The translations under genes and the position numbers were made by a program. This document shows, one piece after another, positions 22,967 through 31,336 of a stretch of DNA of 64,000 nucleotides (position 1 is its first letter; each line of letters starts with the position of its first letter). This stretch comes from Pseudomonas lactis (lineage in GTDB: Bacteria; Pseudomonadota; Gammaproteobacteria; Pseudomonadales; Pseudomonadaceae). Location of the stretch: assembly GCF_001439845.1 (NCBI RefSeq), contig NZ_JYLO01000013.1, forward strand, positions 124,001 through 188,000, read 5' to 3'. Below the pieces are notes generated by a model. The model was not told where the DNA came from and ran no database searches. It saw nothing but the letters and a program-made list of their open reading frames with translations.

Positions 22967-23986
22967 TTAGACCTTGACGATCCAACCCGCTGGCGCTTCC
23001 ACATCACCGGTCTGCACACCGGTCAGTTCTTTGTAGAGCTTCTGGGTGATCGGGCCCACTTCGGTTTCGCTGTGGAACACGTGCAGCTTGCCGTTGTACT
23101 GGATGCCGCCGATAGGCGAGATCACGGCAGCGGTACCGCAGGCGCCGGCTTCCTTGAATTGGTCCAGCTTGTCGATGAACACTTCGCCCTCGACCACTTC
23201 CAGGCCCAGGCGGGTCTGGGCCAGTTCGATCAGCGACAGGCGGGTGATGCCTGGCAATACCGAAGGCGACTTCGGCGTGATGAACTGGTTGTCGTGGGTG
23301 ATCCCGAAGAAGTTGGCCGAGCCGACTTCTTCGATTTTCGAATGGGTCATCGGGTCCAGGTAGATCGCGTCGGCGAAGCCGGATTTCTTCGCTTCCGAAC
23401 CCGGCATCAGGCTGGCGGCGTAGTTGCCACCGACCTTGGCGGCACCGGTGCCTTGCGGCGCGGCGCGGTCGTAGCCGGAAATCTGGAAGTTGTGCGGCAC
23501 CAGGCCGCCCTTGAAGTAGGCACCGACCGGGATGCAGAACACCGAGAAGATGAACTCCGGCGCGGTACGCACGCCGATGTTGTCACCGGTGCCGATCACG
23601 AACGGGCGCAGGTACAGCGCGCCGCCGCTGCCGTACGGCGGGATGAAGCGCTCGTTGGCCTTGACCACTTGCTTGCACGCGTCGATGAACGCGTCGGTCG
23701 GCACTTGTGGCATCAGCAGGCGGCCACAGCTGCGCTGCATGCGGGCAGCGTTCTGGTCCGGGCGGAACAGGTTGATCGAACCGTCCTTGCAACGGTAGGC
23801 CTTCAGGCCCTCGAAGCATTGCTGGCCATAATGCAGGGCAGTGGAGCCCTCGCTGATGTGCAGCACATTGTCGTCGGTCAGGGTGCCTGCTTGCCATTCG
23901 CCGTTTTTCCAGACCTGGAGAAACCGCTTGTCGGTCTTGATGTAGTCAAAACCCAGCTTGTCCCAATTGATGCTCTCGTTACCCAT
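22967..23986 (-). CDS. ilvE: Branched-chain amino acid aminotransferase
   Basis: This 339-residue PLP enzyme interconverts leucine, isoleucine and valine with their 2-oxo acids. It is of the larger group II type: ALHYGQQCFEGLKAYR (about 50-65), LRPFVIGTG, the PLP lysine in GAAKVGGNYAASL (about residue 203), EEVGSANFF and the C-terminal GTAAVISPIGGI. It precedes the bkd operon in the same direction of transcription, separated by REP repeats and the lpdV gene. It could therefore feed 2-oxo acids into the branched-chain dehydrogenase. Length and motifs are normal. Confidence 0.95.
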   Translation of the reverse strand: MGNESINWDKLGFDYIKTDKRFLQVWKNGEWQAGTLTDDNVLHISEGSTALHYGQQCFEGLKAYRCKDGSINLFRPDQNAARMQRSCGRLLMPQVPTDAFIDACKQVVKANERFIPPYGSGGALYLRPFVIGTGDNIGVRTAPEFIFSVFCIPVGAYFKGGLVPHNFQISGYDRAAPQGTGAAKVGGNYAASLMPGSEAKKSGFADAIYLDPMTHSKIEEVGSANFFGITHDNQFITPKSPSVLPGITRLSLIELAQTRLGLEVVEGEVFIDKLDQFKEAGACGTAAVISPIGGIQYNGKLHVFHSETEVGPITQKLYKELTGVQTGDVEAPAGWIVKV

Positions 23987-24057
23987 GACACCCTCTATCT
24001 CTGGTCAAGTCGGATTTTTTTCTGGATGGGCGCAACAATACTGCATTCTTGGCCGGT

Positions 24058-24179
24058 GTGGGAGCTGGGCGGCGGACCATTCAACCTCTGCATTGGCTGA
24101 TCCACCGCTATCGCGGGCAAGCCCGGCTCCCACATTGGAATGCATTTCAAGTGTGGGAGCTGGCTTGCCTGCGATGGCC
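24058..24179. repeat. REPIN plus a solitary REP downstream of lpdV
   Basis: An inverted REP pair (24058-24133) is followed 19 bases later by a single REP unit (24153-24179) of the same family, making a cluster of three arms. It lies between the lpdV stop and the ilvE promoter region. The left arm of the pair has diverged (GTGGGAGCTGGGCGGCGG). Confidence 0.85.
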
Positions 24180-24190
24180 ACGCCGCGGTT

Positions 24191-25570
24191 TTACAGGTGC
24201 AACGCGTGCCCCAACGCCCGCAACGCCGCTTCCTGCACCGCTTCACCCAGGGTCGGGTGGGCATGGATGGTGCCCGCTACGTCTTCCAGGCGCGCGCCCA
24301 TTTCCAGGCTCAGGCCGAACGCGGTCGACAGCTCGGACACCCCAGCCCCCACCGCTTGCCAGCCAACAATCAAGTGATTGTCGCGCCGTGCCACCACCCG
24401 CACGAAGCCGGCTTTGGACTCCAGCGTCATGGCCCGGCCATTGGCGGCGAACGGGAAGCTCGACACGATGCAGTCCAGGCCGGCCGCCTTGGCCTCGTCC
24501 GGGGTCTGGCCGACCACCACCAGTTCCGGGTCGGTAAAACACACCGCGGGTATCGCCGCCGGGTTGAATTCGCGGGCTTTGCCGCTGATCAGTTCGGCAA
24601 CCATTTCGCCCTGGGCCATGGCTCGGTGCGCCAGCATCGGCTCGCCACTGAGGTCGCCAATGGCATACACGTTGCGCATGCTGGTCTGGCAGCGGCTGTC
24701 GATCTTGATCGCCGCGCCGTTCATGTCCAGGTTCAGCGCTTCGAGGTTCCAGCCTTGGGTGTTGGGTTTGCGCCCTACGGCTACCAGCACCTGGTCGGTG
24801 TCCAGTGCCAAGGTGTCGCCGCTGGGCGCACGCACTTGCAGTTTGCCGTCGGTAAAACCGGTGACGCTGTGTTCCAGGTACAGCTTCACGCCGAGTTTCT
24901 TCAGGGATTCAGCCACCGGCAGGGTCAGCTCGGCGTCGTAGGCCGGCAGGATGTGGGCCTGGGCCTCGACCACACTGACGTCGGCACCGAGCTTGCGGTA
25001 GGCAATTCCCAGTTCCAGGCCGATATAACCACCGCCCACCACGATCAGGCGCTTGGGCACGTGTGTCGGTGCCAGGGCTTCGGTGGAGGAGATGATCGGC
25101 CCGCCAATCGGCAGCATCGGCAGGTTGACGCTCTTCGAACCGGTGGCCAGCAGCAGGTGTTCGCACTGGATGCGCTGCTCGCCCACCTCGACAGTCTTGC
25201 CGTCGATGACCTTGGCCCAGCCGTGGATTACCTGCACCTTATGTTTTTTCAGCAGGGCGGCGACGCCCGTGGTCAGGCGGTCGACGATGCCGTCTTTCCA
25301 TTCCACGCTCTTGCGGATGTCCAGGGTCGGTACATCCACTTCAATGCCCAGTTGCGAGCCCTGGCTATGGTGCACGGTTTGCTGGAACTGTTCGGCCACA
25401 TGAATCAGGGCCTTGGAGGGAATGCAGCCGATGTTCAGGCAGGTGCCGCCCAGTGCCTGGCCTTCCACCAGGATGGTCGGGATGCCCAGTTGGCCGGCGC
25501 GAATCGCCGCCACATAACCGCCAGGGCCGCCGCCGATAATCAGCAGCGTGGTATGCAATGTCTGAGTCAT
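24191..25570 (-). CDS. lpdV: Dihydrolipoyl dehydrogenase of the branched-chain complex (E3)
   Basis: This 459-residue flavoenzyme reoxidises the dihydrolipoyl groups of BkdB with NAD. It shows the FAD site IIGGGPGGYVAAIRAGQLG (about 11-29), the redox disulfide GGTCLNIGCIPSKALIH (about 41-57), the NAD site VVGGGYIGLELG and the C-terminal active-site histidine in HAHPTLGEAVQEA. The ATG at 25568-25570 is preferred; a longer frame overlaps bkdB. It is the last gene of bkdA1-bkdA2-bkdB-lpdV, with a 4-base gap after bkdB. Length matches the Pseudomonas LPD-Val. Confidence 0.95.
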   Translation of the reverse strand: MTQTLHTTLLIIGGGPGGYVAAIRAGQLGIPTILVEGQALGGTCLNIGCIPSKALIHVAEQFQQTVHHSQGSQLGIEVDVPTLDIRKSVEWKDGIVDRLTTGVAALLKKHKVQVIHGWAKVIDGKTVEVGEQRIQCEHLLLATGSKSVNLPMLPIGGPIISSTEALAPTHVPKRLIVVGGGYIGLELGIAYRKLGADVSVVEAQAHILPAYDAELTLPVAESLKKLGVKLYLEHSVTGFTDGKLQVRAPSGDTLALDTDQVLVAVGRKPNTQGWNLEALNLDMNGAAIKIDSRCQTSMRNVYAIGDLSGEPMLAHRAMAQGEMVAELISGKAREFNPAAIPAVCFTDPELVVVGQTPDEAKAAGLDCIVSSFPFAANGRAMTLESKAGFVRVVARRDNHLIVGWQAVGAGVSELSTAFGLSLEMGARLEDVAGTIHAHPTLGEAVQEAALRALGHALHL

Positions 25571-25574
25571 GCCC

Positions 25575-26840
25575 TTACTCCAAGAACAGGCTGGCGGGTT
25601 GTTCGAGCAGGCCGCGAATGGCCTGGATGAATTGCGCCGCGTCCATGCCATCGACCACACGGTGATCGAAGGAGCTGGAGAGGTTCATCATTTTGCGCAC
25701 CACGATCTGACCCTTGATCACCATCGGCCGCTCAACGATACGGTTGACGCCGACGATGGCCACTTCCGGGAGGTTCAGCACTGGCGTGCTGACAATGCCG
25801 CCCAGGGCGCCGAGGCTGGTCAGGGTAATGGTCGAACCGGACAGCTCTTCACGGCTGGCCTTGCCTGTACGTGCGGCGTTGGCCAAACGCGCGATTTCTT
25901 CGGCAGTGCCCCACAGGCTGCGAGCTTCGGCGTGGCGCACCACCGGCACCATCAGGCCCACGTCGCTCTGGGTGGCGACGCCCACGTGCACGGCGCCAAG
26001 GCGCGTGATGACCTGGGCTTCGTCGTCGTAACGGGCGTTGATCTGCGGGAAGTCGCGCAAGGCGACAACCATGGCCCGTACGATAAACGGCAGCAGGGTC
26101 AGCTTGCCGCGTGTCGCACCGTGCTTTTCGTTGAGGTGCACGCGCAACTCGTCCAGGGCGGTGACGTCGATCTCTTCCACGTAGCTGAAATGCGCGGCGC
26201 GGCGGGTGGCGTCCTGCATGCGCTGGGCGATCTTGCGGCGCATGCCGATCACCGGGATCTGGTGTTCGTCAGTGCGCTCGGCATACGGGTTGGCGGTGCT
26301 GGCGCCCGTCGCCGGGCCCTGGCGCAAGTAAGCCTCCAGGTCTTCATGCAGAATCCGGCCCGCCGGGCCGGTGCCCTGCACCAGGCGCAGTTGAATCCCG
26401 GCATCCAGTGCATGTTTGCGTACCGCGGGCGAGGCCAATGGACGTTCGCTGGCTTCACGGGCCACGGGAGCTTGCGGCGCTTTCACGACCGCAGCGGGTT
26501 TGCTTTCTACCGGCGCCTGTACCGGTTTGGCTTCGGCCACGGGAGGCGCGGCCTTCGCCGGTTCGGCAACCGCCGGCACATCCTTGGTATTGCCTGCGCC
26601 TTCCACTTCAATGCTGATCAAAATACTGCCCACTGCCATGACCTCACCCGGCTCACCGCCCAGAGAAATCACCTTGCCATGGACCGGCGAGGGAATATCC
26701 ACCATCGCCTTGTCGGTCATCACATCCGCCAGCACCTGGTCTTCAACTACCAGATCACCGACCTTTACATGCCATACCGACAGTTCAACTTCCGCAATGC
26801 CTTCGCCAATGTCCGGCATCTTGATAACGTGCGTGCCCAT
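25575..26840 (-). CDS. bkdB: Branched-chain alpha-keto acid dehydrogenase E2 (lipoamide acyltransferase)
   Basis: This 421-residue core subunit transfers acyl groups to CoA. It has one lipoyl domain (about 3-80) with the lipoylated Lys44 in DKAMVDIP, an Ala/Pro-rich linker (about 85-125), a peripheral-subunit-binding domain (about 135-170, ASPAVRKHALDAGIQLRLVQ), and a catalytic domain ending with the active-site SSFDHRVVDGMDAAQF. The start (ATG at 26838-26840) directly abuts the bkdA2 stop. It assembles with the two E1 subunits and LpdV. Confidence 0.96.
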   Translation of the reverse strand: MGTHVIKMPDIGEGIAEVELSVWHVKVGDLVVEDQVLADVMTDKAMVDIPSPVHGKVISLGGEPGEVMAVGSILISIEVEGAGNTKDVPAVAEPAKAAPPVAEAKPVQAPVESKPAAVVKAPQAPVAREASERPLASPAVRKHALDAGIQLRLVQGTGPAGRILHEDLEAYLRQGPATGASTANPYAERTDEHQIPVIGMRRKIAQRMQDATRRAAHFSYVEEIDVTALDELRVHLNEKHGATRGKLTLLPFIVRAMVVALRDFPQINARYDDEAQVITRLGAVHVGVATQSDVGLMVPVVRHAEARSLWGTAEEIARLANAARTGKASREELSGSTITLTSLGALGGIVSTPVLNLPEVAIVGVNRIVERPMVIKGQIVVRKMMNLSSSFDHRVVDGMDAAQFIQAIRGLLEQPASLFLE

Positions 26841-27899
26841 TCAGACCTCCATGACCCGTTTCAACGCCGCGCCCACTCGGGACGGCCCTGGGAAATACGC
26901 CCACTCCTGCGCGTGCGGGTAGGGGGTGTCCCAACCGGTGACGCGTTCGATCGGCGCTTCCAGGTGGTGGAAGCAATGCTCTTGCACCAGCGAAACCAGC
27001 TCGGCACCAAAGCCGCAGGTGCGCGTGGCCTCATGCACCACCACGCAACGGCCGGTCTTTTTCACCGACTTGACGATGGTCTCCAGGTCCAGGGGCCACA
27101 GGCTGCGCAGGTCGATAACTTCGGCGTCGATGCCGGTTTCTTCGGCGGCAACTTGCGACACATACACGGTGGTGCCGTAGGTCAGTACGGTTACGGCCGA
27201 GCCTGGGCGTACGATGGCGGCCACGTCCAGGGGCACGGTGTAGTAGCCGTCCGGCACCTGGGCTTGGGGGTGTTTGGACCACGGCGTTACCGGGCGGTCG
27301 TGGTGGCCGTCGAACGGGCCGTTATACAGGCGCTTGGGTTCGAGGAAGATCACCGGGTCATCGTTTTCGATGGAGGCGATCAGCAGGCCCTTGGCGTCAT
27401 AGGGGTTGGACGGCATCACTGTGCGCAGGCCGCAGACCTGGGTGAACACCGCTTCGATACTCTGGCTGTGGGTCTGGCCGCCGTAGATGCCGCCACCGCA
27501 GGGCATGCGCATGGTCAAGGGCGCAGTGAACTGGCCGGCCGAGCGATAACGCAGGCGCGCCGCCTCGGAAATGATCTGGTCGGTGGCGGGGTAGACGTAG
27601 TCGGCGAACTGGATTTCGGCGACCGGGCGCAAGCCATAGGCGCCCATGCCCACGGCCACACCGACGATGCCGCTTTCCGAGATGGGCGCGTCAAACACCC
27701 GCGAGCTGCCGTACTTGGTCTGCAAGCCTTCGGTGCAACGGAACACGCCGCCGAAGTAGCCGACGTCCTGGCCGAACACCACCACGTTATCGTCACGTTC
27801 AAGCATCACATCCATGGCCGAGCGCAGGGCCTGGATCATGGTCATGGTGGTGGTGGTCATGGCGGTTTCCAGTTCAATACTGTTGTTGTGGTCGTTCAT
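26841..27899 (-). CDS. bkdA2: Branched-chain alpha-keto acid dehydrogenase E1 beta subunit
   Basis: This 352-residue subunit pairs with BkdA1 to form the thiamine-diphosphate decarboxylase. Family signatures include VFGQDVGYFGGVFRCTEGLQ (about 42-61), FDAPISESGIVGVAVGMGAY, and MRMPCGGGIYGGQTHSQ near the active site. The N-terminus (MNDHNNSIELETAM) agrees with the known Pseudomonas protein. It starts one base before the bkdA1 stop region, so translation is coupled. Cytoplasmic; part of leucine, isoleucine and valine breakdown. Confidence 0.96.
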   Translation of the reverse strand: MNDHNNSIELETAMTTTTMTMIQALRSAMDVMLERDDNVVVFGQDVGYFGGVFRCTEGLQTKYGSSRVFDAPISESGIVGVAVGMGAYGLRPVAEIQFADYVYPATDQIISEAARLRYRSAGQFTAPLTMRMPCGGGIYGGQTHSQSIEAVFTQVCGLRTVMPSNPYDAKGLLIASIENDDPVIFLEPKRLYNGPFDGHHDRPVTPWSKHPQAQVPDGYYTVPLDVAAIVRPGSAVTVLTYGTTVYVSQVAAEETGIDAEVIDLRSLWPLDLETIVKSVKKTGRCVVVHEATRTCGFGAELVSLVQEHCFHHLEAPIERVTGWDTPYPHAQEWAYFPGPSRVGAALKRVMEV

Positions 27900-27900
27900 G

Positions 27901-29136
27901 TCACACCCCCAGCTCTTGACGCTGGCGCTTCAAGTGCTCCGGCATCTCTTTATAGACATCCTCGAACATGGTCGCGGCGCTTGGAATCTGGCCACCGGCC
28001 AGGGTGCCGTACTGTTCGGCTTCCTTCTGCGCCTTGACCACTTCGGCTTCAAGCTCGGCACTGACCGCCGCGTGTTCCTCTTCGGACCACTGGCCAATCT
28101 TGATCAGGTGCTGCTTGAGGCGGGCAATCGGGTCGCCCAGGGGGAAGTGGCTCCAGTCGTCGGCGGGACGGTACTTGGATGGGTCATCGGAGGTGGAGTG
28201 CGGGCCGGCGCGGTAGGTGACCCACTCGATCAGGGTGGGCCCCAGGTTGCGGCGCGCACGCTCGGCAGCCCAGGCCGAGGCAGCGTACACGGCGATAAAG
28301 TCGTTGCCGTCCACGCGCAGGGAGGCGATGCCGCAACCGACGCCGCGTCCGGCGAAGGTGGTGGCTTCACCGCCAGCGATGGCCTGGAAGGTGGAGATGG
28401 CCCACTGGTTGTTGACCACGTTGAGGATCACCGGCGCGCGGTACACGTGGGCGAAGGTGAGGGCGGTGTGAAAGTCCGATTCCGCGGTGGCGCCGTCGCC
28501 GATCCAGGCCGAGGCGATCTTGGTATCGCCCTTGATCGCCGAGGCCATGCCCCAGCCCACGCCCTGGACGAATTGGGTGGCGAGGTTGCCGGAAATAGTG
28601 AAGAAGCCCGCCTCCTTGACCGAATACATGATCGGCAACTGGCGGCCCTTGAGCGGGTCGCGCTCGTTGGACAGCAGTTGGCAGATCAGGTCTACCAGCG
28701 GCACGTCGCGGGCCATCAGGATGCTTTGCTGGCGGTAGGTGGGGAAGCACATGTCGTCGATATTCAAGGCCAGGGCCTGGGCGCTGCCGATGGCTTCTTC
28801 GCCAAGGCTTTGCATGTAGAACGACATTTTTTTCTGACGCTGGGCGACCACCATGCGGTTGTCGAAGATACGCGTCTTGAGCATCGCACGCATGCCGCGG
28901 CGCATGATCTCGGTGGAGACACCCTCGGCCCACGGGCCAAGGGCCTGGCCCTGGTCGTCGAGCACGCGGATCAGGCCCTTGGCCAGGTCGGCGGTGTCGG
29001 CCGGTTCTACGTCGATGGCGGGTTTGCGTACCAGGCCGGCGTCGGTCAAACGCAGGTAGGTGAAGTCGGTCTTGCAACCTGGGCGGCCCGAGGGTTCGGG
29101 AACGTGCAGGCGCAGCGGTGCATACGGCTGGGTCAT
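27901..29136 (-). CDS. bkdA1: Branched-chain alpha-keto acid dehydrogenase E1 alpha subunit
   Basis: This 411-residue subunit carries the thiamine diphosphate motif, visible as GDGATAESDFHTALTFAHVY followed by VVNNQWAIST (about 222-260). The phosphorylation-loop-like segment YRAGPHSTSDDPSKYRPADD is also present. It is the first gene of the bkd operon, transcribed leftward from the gap shared with bkdR. It oxidatively decarboxylates the 2-oxo acids of valine, leucine and isoleucine. Length and motifs are normal. Confidence 0.96.
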   Translation of the reverse strand: MTQPYAPLRLHVPEPSGRPGCKTDFTYLRLTDAGLVRKPAIDVEPADTADLAKGLIRVLDDQGQALGPWAEGVSTEIMRRGMRAMLKTRIFDNRMVVAQRQKKMSFYMQSLGEEAIGSAQALALNIDDMCFPTYRQQSILMARDVPLVDLICQLLSNERDPLKGRQLPIMYSVKEAGFFTISGNLATQFVQGVGWGMASAIKGDTKIASAWIGDGATAESDFHTALTFAHVYRAPVILNVVNNQWAISTFQAIAGGEATTFAGRGVGCGIASLRVDGNDFIAVYAASAWAAERARRNLGPTLIEWVTYRAGPHSTSDDPSKYRPADDWSHFPLGDPIARLKQHLIKIGQWSEEEHAAVSAELEAEVVKAQKEAEQYGTLAGGQIPSAATMFEDVYKEMPEHLKRQRQELGV

Positions 29137-29331
29137 GGCTTTCTACGCTCTATCTTGTGAATTTCTTGTAGTGGGCGCGCTAGCTGACAGTCAGTCTTCG
29201 GGTAGAAGAAATCTTGTCCTACAACAATCATAGGCGTGGCGTAGAAGAATATTTATCTCTGTTTCATTGCGTCGCCGGCTATTTGCGGATAAAAAAACTG
29301 CATAAACATAATAAACAGGTGATTTTGTCTC
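29137..29331. promoter_or_regulatory. Divergent bkdA1/bkdR regulatory region
   Basis: This 195-base AT-rich gap separates the two divergent genes. It contains a repeated element, GGTAGAAGAAAT near 29198 and CGTAGAAGAATAT near 29239, about 40 bases (four helical turns) apart, and an AT block close to bkdR. BkdR is known in P. putida to bind several sites in this region and to activate bkd when branched-chain amino acids are present. The exact sites here are my inference. Confidence 0.55.
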
Positions 29332-29820
29332 ATGCGCAAACTGGACCGTACCGATATCGGCATTCTCAACGCCCTGCAGGAGAATGCCCGGATCACCAAT
29401 GCCGACCTGGCCCGCTCGGTCAACTTGTCGCCGACGCCGTGTTTCAACCGGGTCAAGGCGATGGAAGAGCTGGGGTTGATTCGGGAGCAGGTCACGCTGC
29501 TGGACGCTGATTTGCTGGGGCTGCACGTGAATGTGTTCATCCATGTGAGCCTGGAGAAACAGAACGAGCTGGCGCTGCAGCAATTTGAAGGGGCGATCTC
29601 GGACCGACCGGAGGTGATGGAGTGTTACCTGATGGCGGGTGACCCGGACTATTTGATCCGCGTGTTGGTGCCCACGATTCAGTCGCTGGAGCGTTTCATG
29701 ATGGATTTTTTGACTAAGGTGCCGGGGGTGGCGAACATTCGCTCCAGCTTTGCCTTGAAGCAGGTGCGCTACAAAACCGCATTGCCCTTGCCAGCCAACG
29801 GCATCAGCCTGGGTTCCTGA
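29332..29820 (+). CDS. bkdR: Lrp-family transcriptional activator of the bkd operon
   Basis: This is a 162-residue Lrp/AsnC protein. The helix-turn-helix (about 5-60: DRTDIGILNALQENARITNA, SVNLSPTPCFNRVKAMEELG) is followed by a RAM ligand domain with VMECYLMAGDPDYLIRVLVP (about 95-115). It is divergently transcribed from bkdA1, exactly as in P. putida, where BkdR activates bkd in response to L-branched-chain amino acids. The ATG at 29332 is the only good start. Confidence 0.93.
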   Translation: MRKLDRTDIGILNALQENARITNADLARSVNLSPTPCFNRVKAMEELGLIREQVTLLDADLLGLHVNVFIHVSLEKQNELALQQFEGAISDRPEVMECYLMAGDPDYLIRVLVPTIQSLERFMMDFLTKVPGVANIRSSFALKQVRYKTALPLPANGISLGS

Positions 29821-30073
29821 TTCAATACGGGGCAAAATGTGGGGATTGCCTGCGTGCCAGCTGACGTCAATCTACCTGACACTCCACGATCCAACTGTGG
29901 GAGCTGGCTTGCCTGCGATGGCGGCCTGCCAGCCGACACTTCTCTACCTGACACCCCGCAATCCAACTGTGTGTGGGGCTTGCTCGCGAAGGCGGTCTGA
30001 CAGTCAACACAGTTGGATTGTGTACATAGCCATTGCTGCGGTAACGGCCACTTAGGGTTCCGCTCTGACAGCG
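29821..30073. repeat. Intergenic region with solitary REP arms and a repeated CAATCCAACTGTG motif
   Basis: No gene is seen. There are single, unpaired REP arms at about 29897-29922 (GTGGGAGCTGGCTTGCCTGC) and 29970-29990 (GTGGGGCTTGCTCGCGAAGG). The motif CCAACTGTG occurs at about 29891 and 29961 and its complement CACAGTTGGATTGTG at about 30008. The segment CAGCTGACGTCAATCTACCTGACAC at 29860 is repeated imperfectly at about 29931. It appears to be an assembly of broken repeats between bkdR and the structured element. Confidence 0.6.
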
Positions 30074-30250
30074 GGTCACTTTTGGAAAAGAGCCCCAAAA
30101 GTAACCAAAAGGGCTCTTGCCCCACCACTCGGCACCTCGCTTAGGCTCGGTGTGCCCGTAATCCGCCAGTGATTTGGGGGGCCGCCGCCACGCGCCATCC
30201 ATGGCGCGGGGCGGCTAAACCGGCATCCCTGCCGGTTTACCCCCCAAATC
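30074..30250. other. Highly structured element: pseudoknot plus three-way junction
   Basis: Left part: GGTCACTTTTGG (30074-30085) pairs with CCAAAAGTAACC (30095-30106), one mismatch, and its loop AAGAGCC (30088-30094) pairs with GGCTCTT (30112-30118), giving an H-type pseudoknot. Right part: an outer 11-base stem GATTTGGGGGG (30171-30181) with CCCCCCAAATC (30240-30250) encloses two hairpins placed back to back, 30184-30215 (14 base pairs, one mismatch) and 30216-30239 (10 perfect base pairs, loop TCCC). No convincing ORF. From memory, related blocks recur in other Pseudomonas genomes, often mis-annotated as short ORFs; that is unverified. Confidence 0.7.
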
Positions 30251-30300
30251 CCTGTCGAATTCCGGCCAGCGTGGTTTGACGGGGCGCCTAAGATCAAGAT

Positions 30301-30330
30301 CAAAAGCAGAGCAAGAGCAAGAGCAAGAGC
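30301..30330. repeat. Short AAGAGC microsatellite after the structured element
   Basis: Three perfect units of AAGAGC plus flanking partial units (CAAAAGCAGAGC before) lie at the right end of the structured region, preceded by AAGATCAAGATCAAAAG, itself a direct repeat. It may mark the element's boundary. Confidence 0.6.
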
Positions 30331-30378
30331 GACTCGCTTCGCATCGTGGTTACCGTTGATCGCTACAACGCTGTGCTT

Positions 30379-31242
30379 CTAGAGTTGGTTGAGGGGGATC
30401 TTAAGGTACGTCACGCCGTTTTCTTCCGCCGTCGGCATATTCCCCGCTCGCACATTCACCTGGATCGCCGGCAGCAACAACGTTGGCATGCCCAATCCAG
30501 CATCGCGCTGGGTGCGCATCTGTACAAACGCCGCTTCATCCACGCCGTCATGCACATGGATATTGCCCGCCCGCTGTTCCGCCACGGTGGTCTGGCATTT
30601 GGCTTCTCGACCCTCGGGTGGATAGTCATGACACACGTACAGCTTGGTGTCTGAAGGGAACGCCAGCAGCTTGCGCATCGACGCGTACAACTGCCGCGCA
30701 TCACCGCCGGGGAAGTCGCAACGGGCGGTGCCGACGTCGGGCATGAACAGGGTGTCGCCCACCAGGATCAAGCGGCCGTCGATCAGATAGGCCATGTCGG
30801 CGGGGGTGTGTCCGGGCACATGCAACGCCTGGGCCTTCAAGTTGCCGATATGAAAGATCTCATCCGGCGCAAACAGGTGATCGAACTGCGAGCCGTCCAC
30901 TCGAAATTCCGGCTCCAGGTTGAACAGGTTCTTGAACACACCCTGCACCTTGCTGATGGATTCGCCGATCGCGATCTTGCCGCCCAAGGTGCGACGCAGG
31001 TAGGGCGCGGCGGACAGGTGGTCAGCATGGGCGTGGGTTTCCAGCAGCCACTGCACGTGCAGGCCATGCTCTCGCACAAAGGCAATCACCTTGTCGGCCT
31101 GGGCGGTGTCGGTGCGGCCGGACGCCGGGTCGTAATTGAGTACCGAGTCGACAATGGCGCAGGGGCCGCCATCGGCCTCATAGACGATATAGGTGTAGGT
31201 CGACGATGCGTCATCCAGAAAGGCTTGAATCAACGCTGGCAT
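30379..31242 (-). CDS. Persulfide dioxygenase-like metallo-beta-lactamase-fold hydrolase (Blh type)
   Basis: This 287-residue MBL-fold enzyme has the metal motif THAHADH (about 70-76), GHTPADM, VGDTLFMPDVGTARCDFPGG and the terminal histidine in CHDYPP. The GTARCDFPGG loop is typical of ETHE1/Blh persulfide dioxygenases rather than of glyoxalase II. It would oxidise glutathione persulfide to sulfite in the cytoplasm with a mononuclear iron. It is divergent from a BigR-like regulator and faces a sulfide:quinone oxidoreductase and a sulfite-exporter-like gene, the standard sulfide detoxification set. Confidence 0.88.
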   Translation of the reverse strand: MPALIQAFLDDASSTYTYIVYEADGGPCAIVDSVLNYDPASGRTDTAQADKVIAFVREHGLHVQWLLETHAHADHLSAAPYLRRTLGGKIAIGESISKVQGVFKNLFNLEPEFRVDGSQFDHLFAPDEIFHIGNLKAQALHVPGHTPADMAYLIDGRLILVGDTLFMPDVGTARCDFPGGDARQLYASMRKLLAFPSDTKLYVCHDYPPEGREAKCQTTVAEQRAGNIHVHDGVDEAAFVQMRTQRDAGLGMPTLLLPAIQVNVRAGNMPTAEENGVTYLKIPLNQL

Positions 31243-31271
31243 GGCGGCTGTCTCTGCTTGGGAAAAAAGTG

Positions 31272-31300
31272 GTTACAATCAGTTTACGTTTACACATAAT
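31272..31300 (+). promoter_or_regulatory. Candidate promoter of the bigR-sqr-tauE operon
   Basis: GTTACA (31272-31277) and CATAAT (31295-31300) are spaced by 17 bases and lie 36 bases upstream of the bigR start. Between them sits the direct repeat GTTTAC-GTTTAC, in the place where a BigR-type repressor would block RNA polymerase. The assignment is by eye. Confidence 0.45.
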
Positions 31301-31336
31301 GTTTTGAGCTTAAGTGACATAAAGGACCCGAGGCAA

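Noticed and set aside
24140..28037. Two long plus-strand frames (about 500 and 820 codons) opposite lpdV, bkdB and bkdA2
   Set aside because: Their lengths are striking, but they mirror conserved genes on the minus strand, have composition typical of antisense frames (His, Gln, Arg, Gly) and span several real genes.
29769..30303. Short minus-strand frames in the structured gap after bkdR
   Set aside because: They read through hairpins and REP arms, have no ribosome site and repeat-encoded composition; similar frames are commonly mis-annotated as hypothetical genes.
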